Source: Vitreoscilla massiliensis
GTDB lineage: Bacteria > Pseudomonadota > Gammaproteobacteria > Burkholderiales > Neisseriaceae
DNA length: 64,000 nt
Reading direction: 5' to 3'
NCBI RefSeq assembly: GCF_001457815.1
Contig: NZ_LN898221.1
Location: 949,053 to 1,013,052 of the forward strand
Each line of letters starts with the position of its first letter. The stretch's first letter is position 1. Position numbers and translations under genes: made by a program. Of the stretch, positions 33,440 to 41,847 are shown one piece after another. The notes under the pieces were generated by a model. That model saw only the letters and a list, made by a program, of their open reading frames with translations, was not told where the DNA came from and searched no databases.

Positions 33440-34330
33440 ATGCTCACCACCCAATTTCAACGCATAGGCATCGTCTGTCGCCAAGACACGCCGCAAGCAT
33501 TTGAACCATTAGCCAAAATTGTCCACACTTTGCTAAACGAAGGTTTGCAAGTGTATCTCGATGAAAGCAACCGCCCTGAATTGCTGGACTTGCCGCAACT
33601 GGAACAATGTGAATTTGCCAGCAAAGCCGATTTGGGCAAGCTGTGTCATTTGGTGATGGTCTTGGGTGGCGATGGCACGTTTTTATCGGTGGCGCGCAAA
33701 ATTGCGCCGTTCAATGTGCCGATTATCGGCGTCAATGTTGGCCGTTTGGGCTTTTTAACCCAAGTGCCATTGGAAACCCTGCAAGCCGATTTGCTCAATA
33801 TGCTCACGGGCAAATACCTGCCCGAAGATTTGATTTTGTTGGAAAGCCAAGTGTTGCGCGACGGCCAAATCGTCAAACAATCACTGGCCTTAAACGATGT
33901 GGTGTTTTCACGCGGCGGCTTAGGGCAGATGATCGAATTTGAAGTATTCATCAACCGCCAGTTTGTCTATACCCAACGCAGCGACGGCTTGATTGTGTCC
34001 ACGCCCACCGGTTCTACTGCCTATTCTTTGGCCGCCGGCGGGCCGATATTGCAATCCTCCATGCATGCCTTGGCCTTGGTGCCCATCTGCCCGCAGTCCA
34101 TGACCAATCGCCCCATCGTCATTTCCGACACCTGTGAAATCGAGGTGGTGATTACCAAAGGCATGGACGCACGCGTGCATTTTGATGGCCAATCGGTGCT
34201 GGATTTGCAAAAACTGGACCGCATCTCCATCCGCCGCTACCGCAATACCTTACGCGTGTTGCACCCTGCCGATTACAATTACTACAAAACCCTGCGCACC
34301 AAACTGCATTGGGGCGAACAACTCGTCTAA
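33440..34330 (+). CDS. nadK: NAD kinase
   Basis: 296 aa from ATG 33440, preceded by GGAACAAC. VMVLGGDGTFLSVAR is the diphosphate-binding GGDG motif; ALNDVVFSRG and TPTGSTAYSLAAGGPI bind NAD and the C-terminal beta-sandwich ends HWGEQLV. Phosphorylates NAD to NADP. Located 8 bp before recN; the pairing nadK-recN is common in Gram-negative bacteria. Confidence 0.94.
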   Translation: MLTTQFQRIGIVCRQDTPQAFEPLAKIVHTLLNEGLQVYLDESNRPELLDLPQLEQCEFASKADLGKLCHLVMVLGGDGTFLSVARKIAPFNVPIIGVNVGRLGFLTQVPLETLQADLLNMLTGKYLPEDLILLESQVLRDGQIVKQSLALNDVVFSRGGLGQMIEFEVFINRQFVYTQRSDGLIVSTPTGSTAYSLAAGGPILQSSMHALALVPICPQSMTNRPIVISDTCEIEVVITKGMDARVHFDGQSVLDLQKLDRISIRRYRNTLRVLHPADYNYYKTLRTKLHWGEQLV

Positions 34331-34338
34331 GGACGCTT

Positions 34339-36003
34339 ATGCTGCTTGCGTTATCGCTAAAAGACTTTGTCATCGTTGATGAACTGAACCTGAATTTTCA
34401 AACCGGTTTGACCGTCATTACCGGCGAAACCGGCGCCGGCAAATCCATTACCCTCGATGCTCTGGGTTTGCTGCTCGGCGACAAGGCCGATTATTCGCAA
34501 GTGCGTACCGGTCAAAAAGAAGCCCAACTCTCGGCCTTATTCGACATCGCCGACTTGCCGCATTTACAGGCCGCCTTGCAAGAGCAAGGTTTGCTCGGCG
34601 CAGATGAGGCGGAATTGAGCATACGCCGCATCATCGACGCCAAAGGCAAGAGCCGCAGCTTCATCAATGGCCAAGCGGCAACGCTGGCGCAATTGCGCGA
34701 CATCGGTGAAACCTTGGTCGACATCCACGGCCAAAACGTGCACCAATCCCTCAACAAAGAACCGACGCAGCGCTATTTGCTTGATGCCTATGCCGGCAGC
34801 TTGAGTTTGGCACAAGACGTCAAACAGGCATATTCGGTATGGCAAGCGGCCTGTAAGCAATTGCAAGACGCCTTACAACAAGGCGAGCAGTTGCAATTGG
34901 AGCGCGAGCGTTTGCAATGGCAGCTGCAAGACTTGGCGCAACACCAATTGGCGGCGCATGAGTGGGAAGAATTGAACCAATCGCACGACAGCCTCGCCCA
35001 CGCCGCCGACATCCTCGAAGCGGCGCAATGGGTGGCCGAAGCGATAGATGAAAACGATTCGGTACAACACCGCCTCTACCAATGCCACCAACGCTTAAGC
35101 ACGCTGGCGGCGCACGAGCCGCGTTTTCAAGAAAGCTTGGCCTTATTGGAAGCGGTGGAAGCGGAATTGGCCGAAGTGGCCTCGAGCATGCGCGATGTCA
35201 GCGCCGATGTCGACATCAACCCCGACGAGTTGGCCATCAAGGCCGAACGCTTGCAAACGCTGAACAGCTTGGCGCGCAAATACCGCATCGAGCCAGAAGA
35301 ATTGCCAGCGAAAGAGCAGCAATTACAGGCCGCTTTAGACCAATTAGAACGCAGCAGCGACACCCAAGCCTTGGAAGCGGCCGCGCAAGCAGCAGAAGGC
35401 ATTTACACCGAATTGGCCAAACAGCTGACGGCGACGCGCAAACAGGCGGCCAACCAACTCGGCCGCGATACCAGTGAGCGCATGCAAGGCTTGGCCATGG
35501 AAGGGGCGAAATTTGCGGTGGAATTGCTGCCCAGCGCCGCTGGCAGCCACGGTTTGGAACACATACAATTTTTGGTGGCCGCCAACAAAGGTGGCGAACT
35601 GCGCCCGATGGCGAAAGTGGCCTCAGGCGGTGAATTGTCGCGCATCTCTTTGGCCTTGCAAGTGGTGACCAGCCGCTTGACCAGTGTGCCGACTTTGGTG
35701 TTTGACGAGGTCGACAGCGGCATCGGTGGCCGCGTCGCCGAAGTGGTGGGCAAGACGTTGCGCGAATTGGGGCAGCGCTATCAGGTATTGGCGATTACCC
35801 ATTTGCCGCAAGTGGCGGCGTTTGGCAATCAGCATTGGCAGGTGAGCAAACGCGACATGGGCAGCGAAACCCTCAGCCATTTGCATGAGTTGTCGGCTGA
35901 GGCACGCACCGAGGAAATTGCGCGCATGCTCGGCGGCGAAACCATCACCCCAACCACCTTACAACATGCGCAAGAAATGATAGCGCAAGCAACAACTATT
36001 TGA
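34339..36003 (+). CDS. recN: DNA repair protein RecN
   Basis: 554 aa, SMC-like double-strand-break repair ATPase. Walker A TGETGAGKSITLDAL near residue 30, central coiled-coil arms (about 150-360), signature KVASGGELSRISLALQV and Walker B PTLVFDEVDSGIGG, then ITHLPQVAAFGNQHWQV. The ATG at 34339 follows AAGGACGCTT. It contains three in-frame DUS copies (34564, 34846, 35323), the highest number in any gene here alongside comEC. Uptake sequences are known to concentrate in genome-maintenance genes of Neisseria. Confidence 0.95.
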   Translation: MLLALSLKDFVIVDELNLNFQTGLTVITGETGAGKSITLDALGLLLGDKADYSQVRTGQKEAQLSALFDIADLPHLQAALQEQGLLGADEAELSIRRIIDAKGKSRSFINGQAATLAQLRDIGETLVDIHGQNVHQSLNKEPTQRYLLDAYAGSLSLAQDVKQAYSVWQAACKQLQDALQQGEQLQLERERLQWQLQDLAQHQLAAHEWEELNQSHDSLAHAADILEAAQWVAEAIDENDSVQHRLYQCHQRLSTLAAHEPRFQESLALLEAVEAELAEVASSMRDVSADVDINPDELAIKAERLQTLNSLARKYRIEPEELPAKEQQLQAALDQLERSSDTQALEAAAQAAEGIYTELAKQLTATRKQAANQLGRDTSERMQGLAMEGAKFAVELLPSAAGSHGLEHIQFLVAANKGGELRPMAKVASGGELSRISLALQVVTSRLTSVPTLVFDEVDSGIGGRVAEVVGKTLRELGQRYQVLAITHLPQVAAFGNQHWQVSKRDMGSETLSHLHELSAEARTEEIARMLGGETITPTTLQHAQEMIAQATTI

Positions 36004-36093
36004 TATCACACACTTGTTGGCCATAAAAAATTGAGATTAATTATTCGATTATGCTAGTCTTGCAGCTGCACTGATACAAAAGGCAGCTTCAAC

Positions 36094-36738
36094 ATGGTCA
36101 TTGATACCCAAATCTTGGACGAGGTATGGCAGCAAGTCTTGGACGAGGTATGGCAGCAAGTGTGGCTCACACTGGCACCCACGCACAGCGCACCCGATTT
36201 ACACCGTGTTTTGCATGCTTATGCCGAGCCGCAACGCCATTACCATACCGTCCAACACTTACACGAATGCCTGTCGTGGTGGCAACGTTGCCAAACCATG
36301 ATGCAACGCCCTGCCGAAGTGGCGCTGGCCTTGTTCTACCACGATGTGGTGTACGACCCCAAACGCAGCGACAATGAATTGAAAAGCGCGCAACTGATGC
36401 TCAGCCATGTGCATGACATCTTGCCGCAGGACAGCGCCGAGCGCATTTACCGCTGGATTTTGGCCACCGCCCACCATGGCGCAGACACGCGTTTGGAGCC
36501 TGACGATGTGCACTGGGTATTGGACATAGACTTGGGCATACTCAGCGCCGATGCCGAACGCTTTCAAGAATACGAACGCCAAATCCGCATGGAATACCGC
36601 CATGTGCCGCAACTGATTTACCGCTGCAAACGCCGCCAAGTCTTGCGCACCTTCGCCCAAACCGAACGCCTGTACCGCACCGATTATTTCCACACCCATT
36701 TAGAACGACCGGCCAAGGCGAATTTATTGGCGATTTGA
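36094..36738 (+). CDS. HD-superfamily metal-dependent phosphohydrolase-like protein
   Basis: 214 aa. HYHTVQHLHECL (about 48-59), LFYHDVVYDPKRSDNELKSAQLM and WILATAHHGADTRLEPDDVHWVLDIDLGIL give the H…HD…H…D pattern of predicted HD phosphohydrolases that pair with nucleotide or signalling substrates; no specific substrate is known. The N-terminus has an exact 24-bp tandem duplication (36113-36160) that repeats eight residues (LDEVWQQV twice). Single gene, closed by a DUS-type hairpin at 36759-36797. Confidence 0.8.
   Translation: MVIDTQILDEVWQQVLDEVWQQVWLTLAPTHSAPDLHRVLHAYAEPQRHYHTVQHLHECLSWWQRCQTMMQRPAEVALALFYHDVVYDPKRSDNELKSAQLMLSHVHDILPQDSAERIYRWILATAHHGADTRLEPDDVHWVLDIDLGILSADAERFQEYERQIRMEYRHVPQLIYRCKRRQVLRTFAQTERLYRTDYFHTHLERPAKANLLAI
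36113..36160 (+). repeat. 24-bp perfect tandem duplication in coding sequence
   Basis: Two identical 24-bp units (36113-36136 and 36137-36160) keep the frame and repeat eight amino acids at the N-terminus of the HD-domain protein. They lie before the conserved core. Confidence 0.9.
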
Positions 36739-36758
36739 GTTTCTTCAGCTTAAACATA

Positions 36759-36797
36759 CGGCCTGTAAGGTTTTTAAACACCTTACAGGCCGCTTTC
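36759..36797 (+). terminator. DUS-type terminator with one variant arm
   Basis: ACGGCCTGTAAGGT (one change in the left arm) pairs with ACCTTACAGGCCGC, followed by TTT. Directly after the HD-hydrolase gene. Confidence 0.75.
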
Positions 36798-36972
36798 TAA
36801 AATCACTGATCATGTTTATATACAGAATCAGATGCAGCATTAAAAGCAGCCACACCATCAAACCTGTAATAGAAACACCCAATCCCAACTTACCCTACCC
36901 TCTTGTCGCCATCTCCCTACACCACCACAGTCTAACTAAGCAAGGCGTAAATACATCAACCATATTATAAGC

Positions 36973-37016
36973 AAGCGGCCTGTAAACCCCGCTTAGAAGG
37001 TTTACAGGCCGCATTT
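36973..37016 (-). terminator. DUS inverted pair downstream of coq7
   Basis: GCGGCCTGTAAACC (36975-36988) and GGTTTACAGGCCGC (36999-37012). It is positioned to end the minus-strand coq7 transcript. Confidence 0.75.
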
Positions 37017-37051
37017 GATGTAACGATGAAGCCTATCTAAACAGACAGTGC

Positions 37052-37675
37052 TTAAATCTTATAACTGATGGTGGTCATCACCTTGGACATCGCCGCCATC
37101 ACGTCTTTCACCGGCTTGGGCAACGGGGCGGCGCCAAATTCTTGCGCCATGTGCGCGTGTTTCATTTCGTCGGTGCGCATTTGTTCGACAATGGCGCGGC
37201 TTTTCGCGTCTTGCTCGGGCAAGCCTTGCAAATGCTCTTCCAAATGGCGCGTCACTTGGTGTTCGGTTTCTTCCAAAAAGCCCAAATTCCATTTGTCGCC
37301 CAACATGCCCGCGGCCACGCCGACGGCCAAAGACGACGCATACCACACTGGATTGAGCAAACTGGTGCGCCCGCCCAAATCTTGGATGCGTTTTTCTGTC
37401 CACGCCAAATGTTCGACTTCTTCTTGCGCCGCGTGTTGCAAGGCAGCGCGGTTGGTCTCATCGCGGGCGGTCAAAGACTGGCCTTGGTACAAAGCCTGTG
37501 CGCACACCTCGCCGACATGGTTCACGCGCATCAAACCCAAGGCATGTTGGCGCTCTTCCTCGCTCATTTCGGCCTCGGCCACATCGCTATCGGGATATGG
37601 GCGCACGGTTTGCGCTGGGGCAAACAAGGTTCGCAATACCACATCCACATTTTCTATCACACGATCGGGTAACAT
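37052..37675 (-). CDS. coq7: 2-polyprenyl-3-methyl-6-methoxy-1,4-benzoquinol hydroxylase (Coq7/UbiF-type)
   Basis: 207 aa from ATG 37675, behind AAGGATAAAAAC. Di-iron enzyme of ubiquinone synthesis. The iron-ligand motifs are visible: MRVNHVGEVCAQALY, QEEVEHLAWTEKRI, EETEHQVTRHLEEHL and MRTDEMKHAHMAQEFGA. Interfacial membrane protein. Coq7 is the usual hydroxylase in Neisseriales in place of UbiF. Divergent from the PhyH gene, with 83 bp between the starts. Confidence 0.93.
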   Translation of the reverse strand: MLPDRVIENVDVVLRTLFAPAQTVRPYPDSDVAEAEMSEEERQHALGLMRVNHVGEVCAQALYQGQSLTARDETNRAALQHAAQEEVEHLAWTEKRIQDLGGRTSLLNPVWYASSLAVGVAAGMLGDKWNLGFLEETEHQVTRHLEEHLQGLPEQDAKSRAIVEQMRTDEMKHAHMAQEFGAAPLPKPVKDVMAAMSKVMTTISYKI

Positions 37676-37758
37676 GTTTTTATCCTTAGGTTTTTCCACA
37701 TTTGCACAAGGGCGTGGCGCGTTTGTTATCATCTTGGCGTCACCACAAGGATGCCGCC

Positions 37759-38493
37759 ATGTCGCCCTCATTGTACCAACAACAAGGCTATTTGCACTTG
37801 CCAGGCTTTTACAAGCCGCATCAATTGGCCCCATTAGCAGCCGTGCTGCTCAAACACCACCGCGCTTGGCTGCGACAACACCAAGCGGCCTACCAACGCG
37901 GTCTCATCAACAGCCACAGCTTAAGCGCCGACCCTGCTCTTACGGAACAAGACAAAATGGTGTTGTTTCAAACCATCGCCGCGCCCACGCTGCTGGCACA
38001 AATCACGCCCATCTTCCCACGCGCGCCGCGCTTTTTAAACACGCAATTGTTTTTCGATCCTTATCACCGCGACCAACACAATTATTGGCACCGCGATGTG
38101 CAATACACGGGCTTAGACGAGGCGGCACAAAGAAGCGTTATGTTACAGCAAAACGTGTTGCATTGCCGCATCGCGCTGCGCCCTGAACGCGGCCTAGAAT
38201 TGATTGCAGGTTCGCATCAGCGCTGGGACAGCCCACAAGAATACGCCGTGCGCATGGGCAAACCCCCTTACAGGCCGCATGATGATTTGCCCGGCAGTAC
38301 CCGCATCGCGATGCAAAGCGGCGATGTGTTGTTGTTTTCCGCAAACATGTTGCATCGCGGCTTGTACGGCCACCAGCGCTTGGCTTTTGACATCATTTAC
38401 TGTGACGACCATCCCGATTTATTGGCGTTTCGCAGCGCGGCGGTCTTGCCCACACCGGCACAATTGGCCATGCTGCCCGCGAGTTTGTTTTGA
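37759..38493 (+). CDS. phytanoyl-CoA dioxygenase (PhyH)-family oxygenase
   Basis: 244 aa from ATG 37759, preceded by CACAAGGATG. Fe(II)/2-oxoglutarate oxygenase fold: the HxD of the facial triad lies in NYWHRDVQYTG, the distal His in SANMLHRGLYGHQRLAFDIIY. GLELIAGSHQRWDSP is typical of PhyH proteins. The substrate is unknown; bacterial members hydroxylate small metabolites. One in-frame DUS encodes PYRPH (38268-38278). Confidence 0.8.
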   Translation: MSPSLYQQQGYLHLPGFYKPHQLAPLAAVLLKHHRAWLRQHQAAYQRGLINSHSLSADPALTEQDKMVLFQTIAAPTLLAQITPIFPRAPRFLNTQLFFDPYHRDQHNYWHRDVQYTGLDEAAQRSVMLQQNVLHCRIALRPERGLELIAGSHQRWDSPQEYAVRMGKPPYRPHDDLPGSTRIAMQSGDVLLFSANMLHRGLYGHQRLAFDIIYCDDHPDLLAFRSAAVLPTPAQLAMLPASLF

Positions 38494-38538
38494 TGTGCAT
38501 CAATGCGGTTTTTTACGCGTAAGCCACGGCGATACTGC

Positions 38539-38544
38539 TATAAT
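38539..38544 (+). promoter_or_regulatory. -10 element of ppa
   Basis: A perfect TATAAT 37 bp before the ppa ATG. No good -35 is visible at 16-18 bp. Confidence 0.5.
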
Positions 38545-38580
38545 GACGCGGTTTATCCGTCAACATAACTTGAGGACACT

Positions 38581-39111
38581 ATGAATCTTGATGCAATCAA
38601 ACCAGCTAAAAGCATCCCTGATGACTTTAATGTGGTTATTGAAATTTCTGCCAACTCTTCTTCTCCAATCAAATACGAATTCGACAAAGAAAGCGGCGCT
38701 TTGTGTGTAGACCGCTTCATGGGCACGTCTATGATGTACCCTGCTAACTACGGTTTCGTGCCTAACACCTTGTCTGGTGACGGCGACCCTTGCGACGTGT
38801 TGGTGGTGACCCCATTCCCATTGCCATCTGGCGTGTTGGTGCGTTGCCGCGCTTTGGGCGTGTTGAAAATGGAAGATGATGGCGGCGTGGACGCAAAAAT
38901 CATCGCTGTGCCAGTGGAAAAATTGTGCCAAATGTACAAAGACATCCAAAAATTGGAAGACTTGCCACAATTGCTCCGTGACCAAATCCAACATTTCTTT
39001 GAACACTACAAAGATTTGGAAAAAGGCAAATGGGTTAAAATTCAAGGCTGGGAAGGCATTGAAGGCGCAGCAGCTGAATTGGAAGCTGGCGTGAAAAACT
39101 ACGTGAAATAA
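38581..39111 (+). CDS. ppa: inorganic pyrophosphatase
   Basis: 176 aa, family I soluble pyrophosphatase. The signature DGDPCDVLVV carries the metal-binding aspartates Asp67, Asp69 and Asp72; YPANYGFVPNTLSGDGDP and DAKIIAVPVEK are typical. Codon use is strongly biased to a few codons, fitting high expression. TTGAGGACACT precedes the ATG, a TATAAT lies at 38539 and a strong terminator follows at 39141-39170. Confidence 0.96.
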   Translation: MNLDAIKPAKSIPDDFNVVIEISANSSSPIKYEFDKESGALCVDRFMGTSMMYPANYGFVPNTLSGDGDPCDVLVVTPFPLPSGVLVRCRALGVLKMEDDGGVDAKIIAVPVEKLCQMYKDIQKLEDLPQLLRDQIQHFFEHYKDLEKGKWVKIQGWEGIEGAAAELEAGVKNYVK

Positions 39112-39140
39112 GTGATGCGAAATCCGCTACACTAATGCAC

Positions 39141-39170
39141 AAAAAGCCCATCGTTCGATGGGCTTTTTTA
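39141..39170 (+). terminator. rho-independent terminator of ppa
   Basis: AAAAAGCCCATCG/CGATGGGCTTTTT with a very short loop and a T-run. Confidence 0.9.
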
Positions 39171-39243
39171 TCACTGCATGCTTGCTGCTTGCTGTTTATG
39201 GTTTTACAGGCCGCTTTGACTGCTCAAACATCGGCCTGTAAGG

Positions 39244-39654
39244 CTATTGTTGGCAATAGCGTATCCATTGTTGTTTTTGCTGCGGCGTTAACACCTTGAA
39301 GAAATAATGCTGCATGCGCAAGTCTTGCATGTCCAATTCGGCATTGTATTGGTATTTCTGGCTCACATATTGGCGCGCTGCGCCCTCATTGAAATCGTCT
39401 TGCATCAAAATTTGCACCAAATAACGGCGCGACGAAGTGGCCGATGGCTTTTTGCGCGTTTGTTCATCGCGCATGATGCGGTATTGATTGCGCAACAAGC
39501 GCAATTGGTTTTGCTGCGCCTGACTGAGCGATAACTGTCTGACATCACAATTCAATCCCGCCGCTTGCGCAGGTTGAATACATAACAAACCTCCCATTAG
39601 TAAACCGCACATCCATAATGATTTGTTATTTGTGAGTGGACTCTTTATTCCCAT
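39244..39654 (-). CDS. Spy/CpxP-like periplasmic protein
   Basis: 136 aa if started at ATG 39654 (MGIKSPLTNNKSLWMCGLLMGGLLCIQPAQA-AGLNC). That gives a clear Sec signal peptide cleaved near residue 31. The mature part is helical, with LSLSQAQQNQLRLLRNQYR and VLTPQQKQQWIRYCQQ matching the LTxxQ repeats of the Spy/CpxP chaperone family. Two cysteines could form a disulfide. The ribosome-binding site is weak, so the start is not certain; ATG 39684 is an alternative. Ends next to single DUS copies at 39204-39214 (exact) and about 39231 (variant). Confidence 0.65.
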   Translation of the reverse strand: MGIKSPLTNNKSLWMCGLLMGGLLCIQPAQAAGLNCDVRQLSLSQAQQNQLRLLRNQYRIMRDEQTRKKPSATSSRRYLVQILMQDDFNEGAARQYVSQKYQYNAELDMQDLRMQHYFFKVLTPQQKQQWIRYCQQ

Positions 39655-39839
39655 GAGTATGGCCAAAATACAGAATGACTGCATTGTAGCAGTGACGGTG
39701 TGAAACTGAACCTCCAAGCCGTAAATGTGTGTAAATAGGCGGTTTTCAGAACTAAGAATCTGATTTATAGACCCAATTGGCATGGTCGCACTGCGGCAAA
39801 ATCGCTACAATAGCGTTTTTGATAAAAAACGACACGCTC

Positions 39840-40520
39840 ATGAACTACCGCATTTCCCCCAGTATTTTGTCTGCCGACTTCGCCCGCTTGGGTGAAGAAG
39901 TCACCAACGTCATTGCTGCCGGTGCCGATTTAATCCATTTCGATGTGATGGACAATCACTATGTGCCCAACCTCACGTTTGGCCCGATGATTTGTGAAGC
40001 CATCAAACCTTACGCCAGCGTACCGATGGACGTGCATTTGATGGTTGAGCCGGTAGACGACTTGATTCAGTCTTTTGCCAAAGCCGGTGCCAACATCATC
40101 ACCTTCCATCCTGAAGCCAGCCGCCATGTCGACCGCAGCTTGGGCTTGATTAAGGCACAAAACTGCCAAGCCGGCTTGGTGCTCAATCCTGCCACACCGT
40201 TGCATGTGCTCGATTATGTGTTGGATAAAATCGACATGGTGTTGTTGATGTCGGTAAACCCCGGTTTTGGTGGCCAAAGCTTTATTCCTACCACTTTGGA
40301 CAAAACCCGCGCCTTGCGTTTGAAATTGGACGAGTACGCTAAAGTATCAGGCCGCCACATTGCCATCGAAGTCGATGGCGGCATTAAGGTCAATAACATC
40401 GCCGAAGTGGCCGCTGCTGGCGCCGATACCTTTGTCGCGGGTTCGGCGATTTTTGGTCAAGACGATTACCATGCCGTCATCGCTGCCATGCGTGCGGAAC
40501 TGGGAAAATTAAATTCTTAA
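39840..40520 (+). CDS. rpe: ribulose-phosphate 3-epimerase
   Basis: 226 aa from ATG 39840. ISPSILSADFARLGEEV, HFDVMDNHYVPNLTFGP (metal-binding His and Asp), DVHLMVEPVD, LLMSVNPGFGGQSFIP, IEVDGGIKVNNI and FVAGSAIFG are all family signatures. Interconverts ribulose-5-phosphate and xylulose-5-phosphate. A TACAAT at 39806 is a likely -10. Single gene; gph does not follow directly, although a different HAD phosphatase lies at 41053. Confidence 0.95.
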   Translation: MNYRISPSILSADFARLGEEVTNVIAAGADLIHFDVMDNHYVPNLTFGPMICEAIKPYASVPMDVHLMVEPVDDLIQSFAKAGANIITFHPEASRHVDRSLGLIKAQNCQAGLVLNPATPLHVLDYVLDKIDMVLLMSVNPGFGGQSFIPTTLDKTRALRLKLDEYAKVSGRHIAIEVDGGIKVNNIAEVAAAGADTFVAGSAIFGQDDYHAVIAAMRAELGKLNS

Positions 40521-40569
40521 TAAAATCAGTACCCAGCCGCAAAACATTGCCTGTATTGGTTTACAGCGC

Positions 40570-40597
40570 TTGACAGCAAAATTTGAGGCGCTATAAT
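40570..40597 (+). promoter_or_regulatory. tRNA-Asn promoter
   Basis: Consensus TTGACA (40570-40575) and TATAAT (40592-40597) with a 16-bp spacer, 8 bp before the tRNA 5' end. The strongest promoter in the window. Confidence 0.9.
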
Positions 40598-40605
40598 TCA
40601 CGCAT

Positions 40606-40681
40606 TCCCTGATAGCTCAGTCGGTAGAGCGACGGACTGTTAATCCGCAGGTCCCTGGTTCGAGCCCAGGTCGGGGAGCCA
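40606..40681 (+). tRNA. tRNA-Asn (GTT)
   Basis: A 76-nt cloverleaf with acceptor stem TCCCTGA/TCGGGGA, D-arm AGCTCAGTCGGTAGAGC, anticodon loop CTGTTAA giving GTT, T-loop GGTTCGAGCCC, and an encoded CCA end. Consensus promoter upstream and a terminator directly after, so it is a single-gene unit. Confidence 0.97.
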
Positions 40682-40686
40682 AATTA

Positions 40687-40716
40687 GAAAAAGCCAGCTT
40701 AATCGCTGGCTTTTTT
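40687..40716 (+). terminator. terminator of tRNA-Asn
   Basis: AAAAAGCCAGC/GCTGGCTTTTTT stem with a 6-nt loop and a T-run, starting 6 bp after the tRNA. Confidence 0.9.
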
Positions 40717-41052
40717 GCTGTGTGTTCGATACGGCTTTTATCCGCAGACCATAGCTGTATTTCATCTTAATTGTGTTCATTTTCTTGGCCAATCTGCTGC
40801 AGTTGCCCATACAAGCATTTATTGGTACCGCAATGGAGTTACAGGCCGCTTATGATTGAACTCAATAATAACTTCCTGTGTAAACCTCTACCCTACAACA
40901 CTTCTTAAGCCAACGACCTACACACACGTATATCACGATGCAGATGCAGTTGATGCGGCCTGTAAATCCTCTAAGTACCCAGCGAACTGACAGGCCTGCT
41001 CAAAAAAACTGTTACCATATTGCCTGTTTGAAAACACGATTGTGAGCAGAAT
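40717..41052. other. 336-bp intergenic region
   Basis: Contains two unpaired DUS copies (40839-40849 reverse, 40955-40965 forward) about 105 bp apart. No gene or clear promoter is seen. Confidence 0.4.
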
Positions 41053-41718
41053 ATGAAACACCAAGCGGTATTGTTTGATTGTGATGGCGTGCTGGTCGAC
41101 AGCGAAGCGATTACCAATCGGGTCTTGCACCGTTATTTGAACGATGAAGGCTGGGACTTAAGCGAGGCGGAGTGCATGCGCATCTTCATCGGCAAAATGG
41201 TGCGCAGTGAAAGCGCGCTGATTGAAACCAACATCGGTCGCTCTATAGACGACGACTGGATGGCGGTGTTTTACCAACGCCGCAATCAAGCCTTGCGCGA
41301 GGAATTGGAGGCCATACCCGACAGCATCTTGGCCGTGCAAGCTGCCCACCAAGTATTTGAAGGCAATATCGCTTGCGCTTCCGGTGCCGATTTGGAAAAA
41401 GTGCAGATGCAATTGCAAAAAGTCGGCTTGCAGCAGTATTTTAAGCAAGTGCTCAGTGGTCACGACTGCAAACGCAATAAACCTTTTCCGGATGTGTATT
41501 TACAAGCAGCTTATGCCTTAGATACACCAATATCAAGCTGCATTGTGATAGAAGACAGCATCACAGGGGTCACATCTGGCGCCAGTGCTGGTGCAGAAGT
41601 GTGGGCATATTGTCCTGAAAATGCTCATTTTTCTGCTGAGCAATTGCAACTAGCTGGCGCAAAAAGGTGTTTTAGCAGCATGAAAGATTTGTCAAGACTG
41701 TTTCTTGAGCATTATTAA
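41053..41718 (+). CDS. HAD-superfamily phosphatase (subfamily IA)
   Basis: 221 aa. VLFDCDGVLVDSEAITN holds the nucleophile Asp9 and Asp11; ACASGADLEKVQMQLQ is motif II; KRNKPFPDVYLQAAYAL and CIVIEDSITGVTSGASAGAEVWAY are motifs III and IV. It resembles the YieH/GpmB-like sugar-phosphate phosphatases. The substrate is unknown. Followed by an imperfect hairpin at 41788-41829. Confidence 0.85.
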   Translation: MKHQAVLFDCDGVLVDSEAITNRVLHRYLNDEGWDLSEAECMRIFIGKMVRSESALIETNIGRSIDDDWMAVFYQRRNQALREELEAIPDSILAVQAAHQVFEGNIACASGADLEKVQMQLQKVGLQQYFKQVLSGHDCKRNKPFPDVYLQAAYALDTPISSCIVIEDSITGVTSGASAGAEVWAYCPENAHFSAEQLQLAGAKRCFSSMKDLSRLFLEHY

Positions 41719-41762
41719 GATATAATTTACGCACTTTGTAATCTTTTTTACAATCTAATGCA

Positions 41763-41778
41763 CTGACTCTAGAGTCAG
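41763..41778. promoter_or_regulatory. perfect 16-bp palindrome upstream of the OPT gene
   Basis: CTGACTCTAGAGTCAG is a perfect dyad with no loop, 69 bp before the OPT start and 37 bp after a TATAAT (41721-41726). It looks like an operator for a dimeric regulator. Confidence 0.45.
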
Positions 41779-41787
41779 CCCATCGAT

Positions 41788-41829
41788 AAACACCCCTGCC
41801 CTTGCAGCAGGCGGTGTGTTTATTTTTTA
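41788..41829 (+). terminator. imperfect hairpin with T-rich tail
   Basis: AAACAC…CCTGC and GCAGG…GTGTTT arms with internal mismatches, followed by ATTTTTT. It ends the HAD gene, or attenuates the OPT gene if transcription starts at the TATAAT at 41721. Confidence 0.5.
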
Positions 41830-41847
41830 GCGCTAAGGACTTGATCC

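Noticed and set aside
36094..36738. Phase-variable gene based on the 24-bp duplication
   Set aside because: The unit is a multiple of three, so copy changes would not switch the frame.
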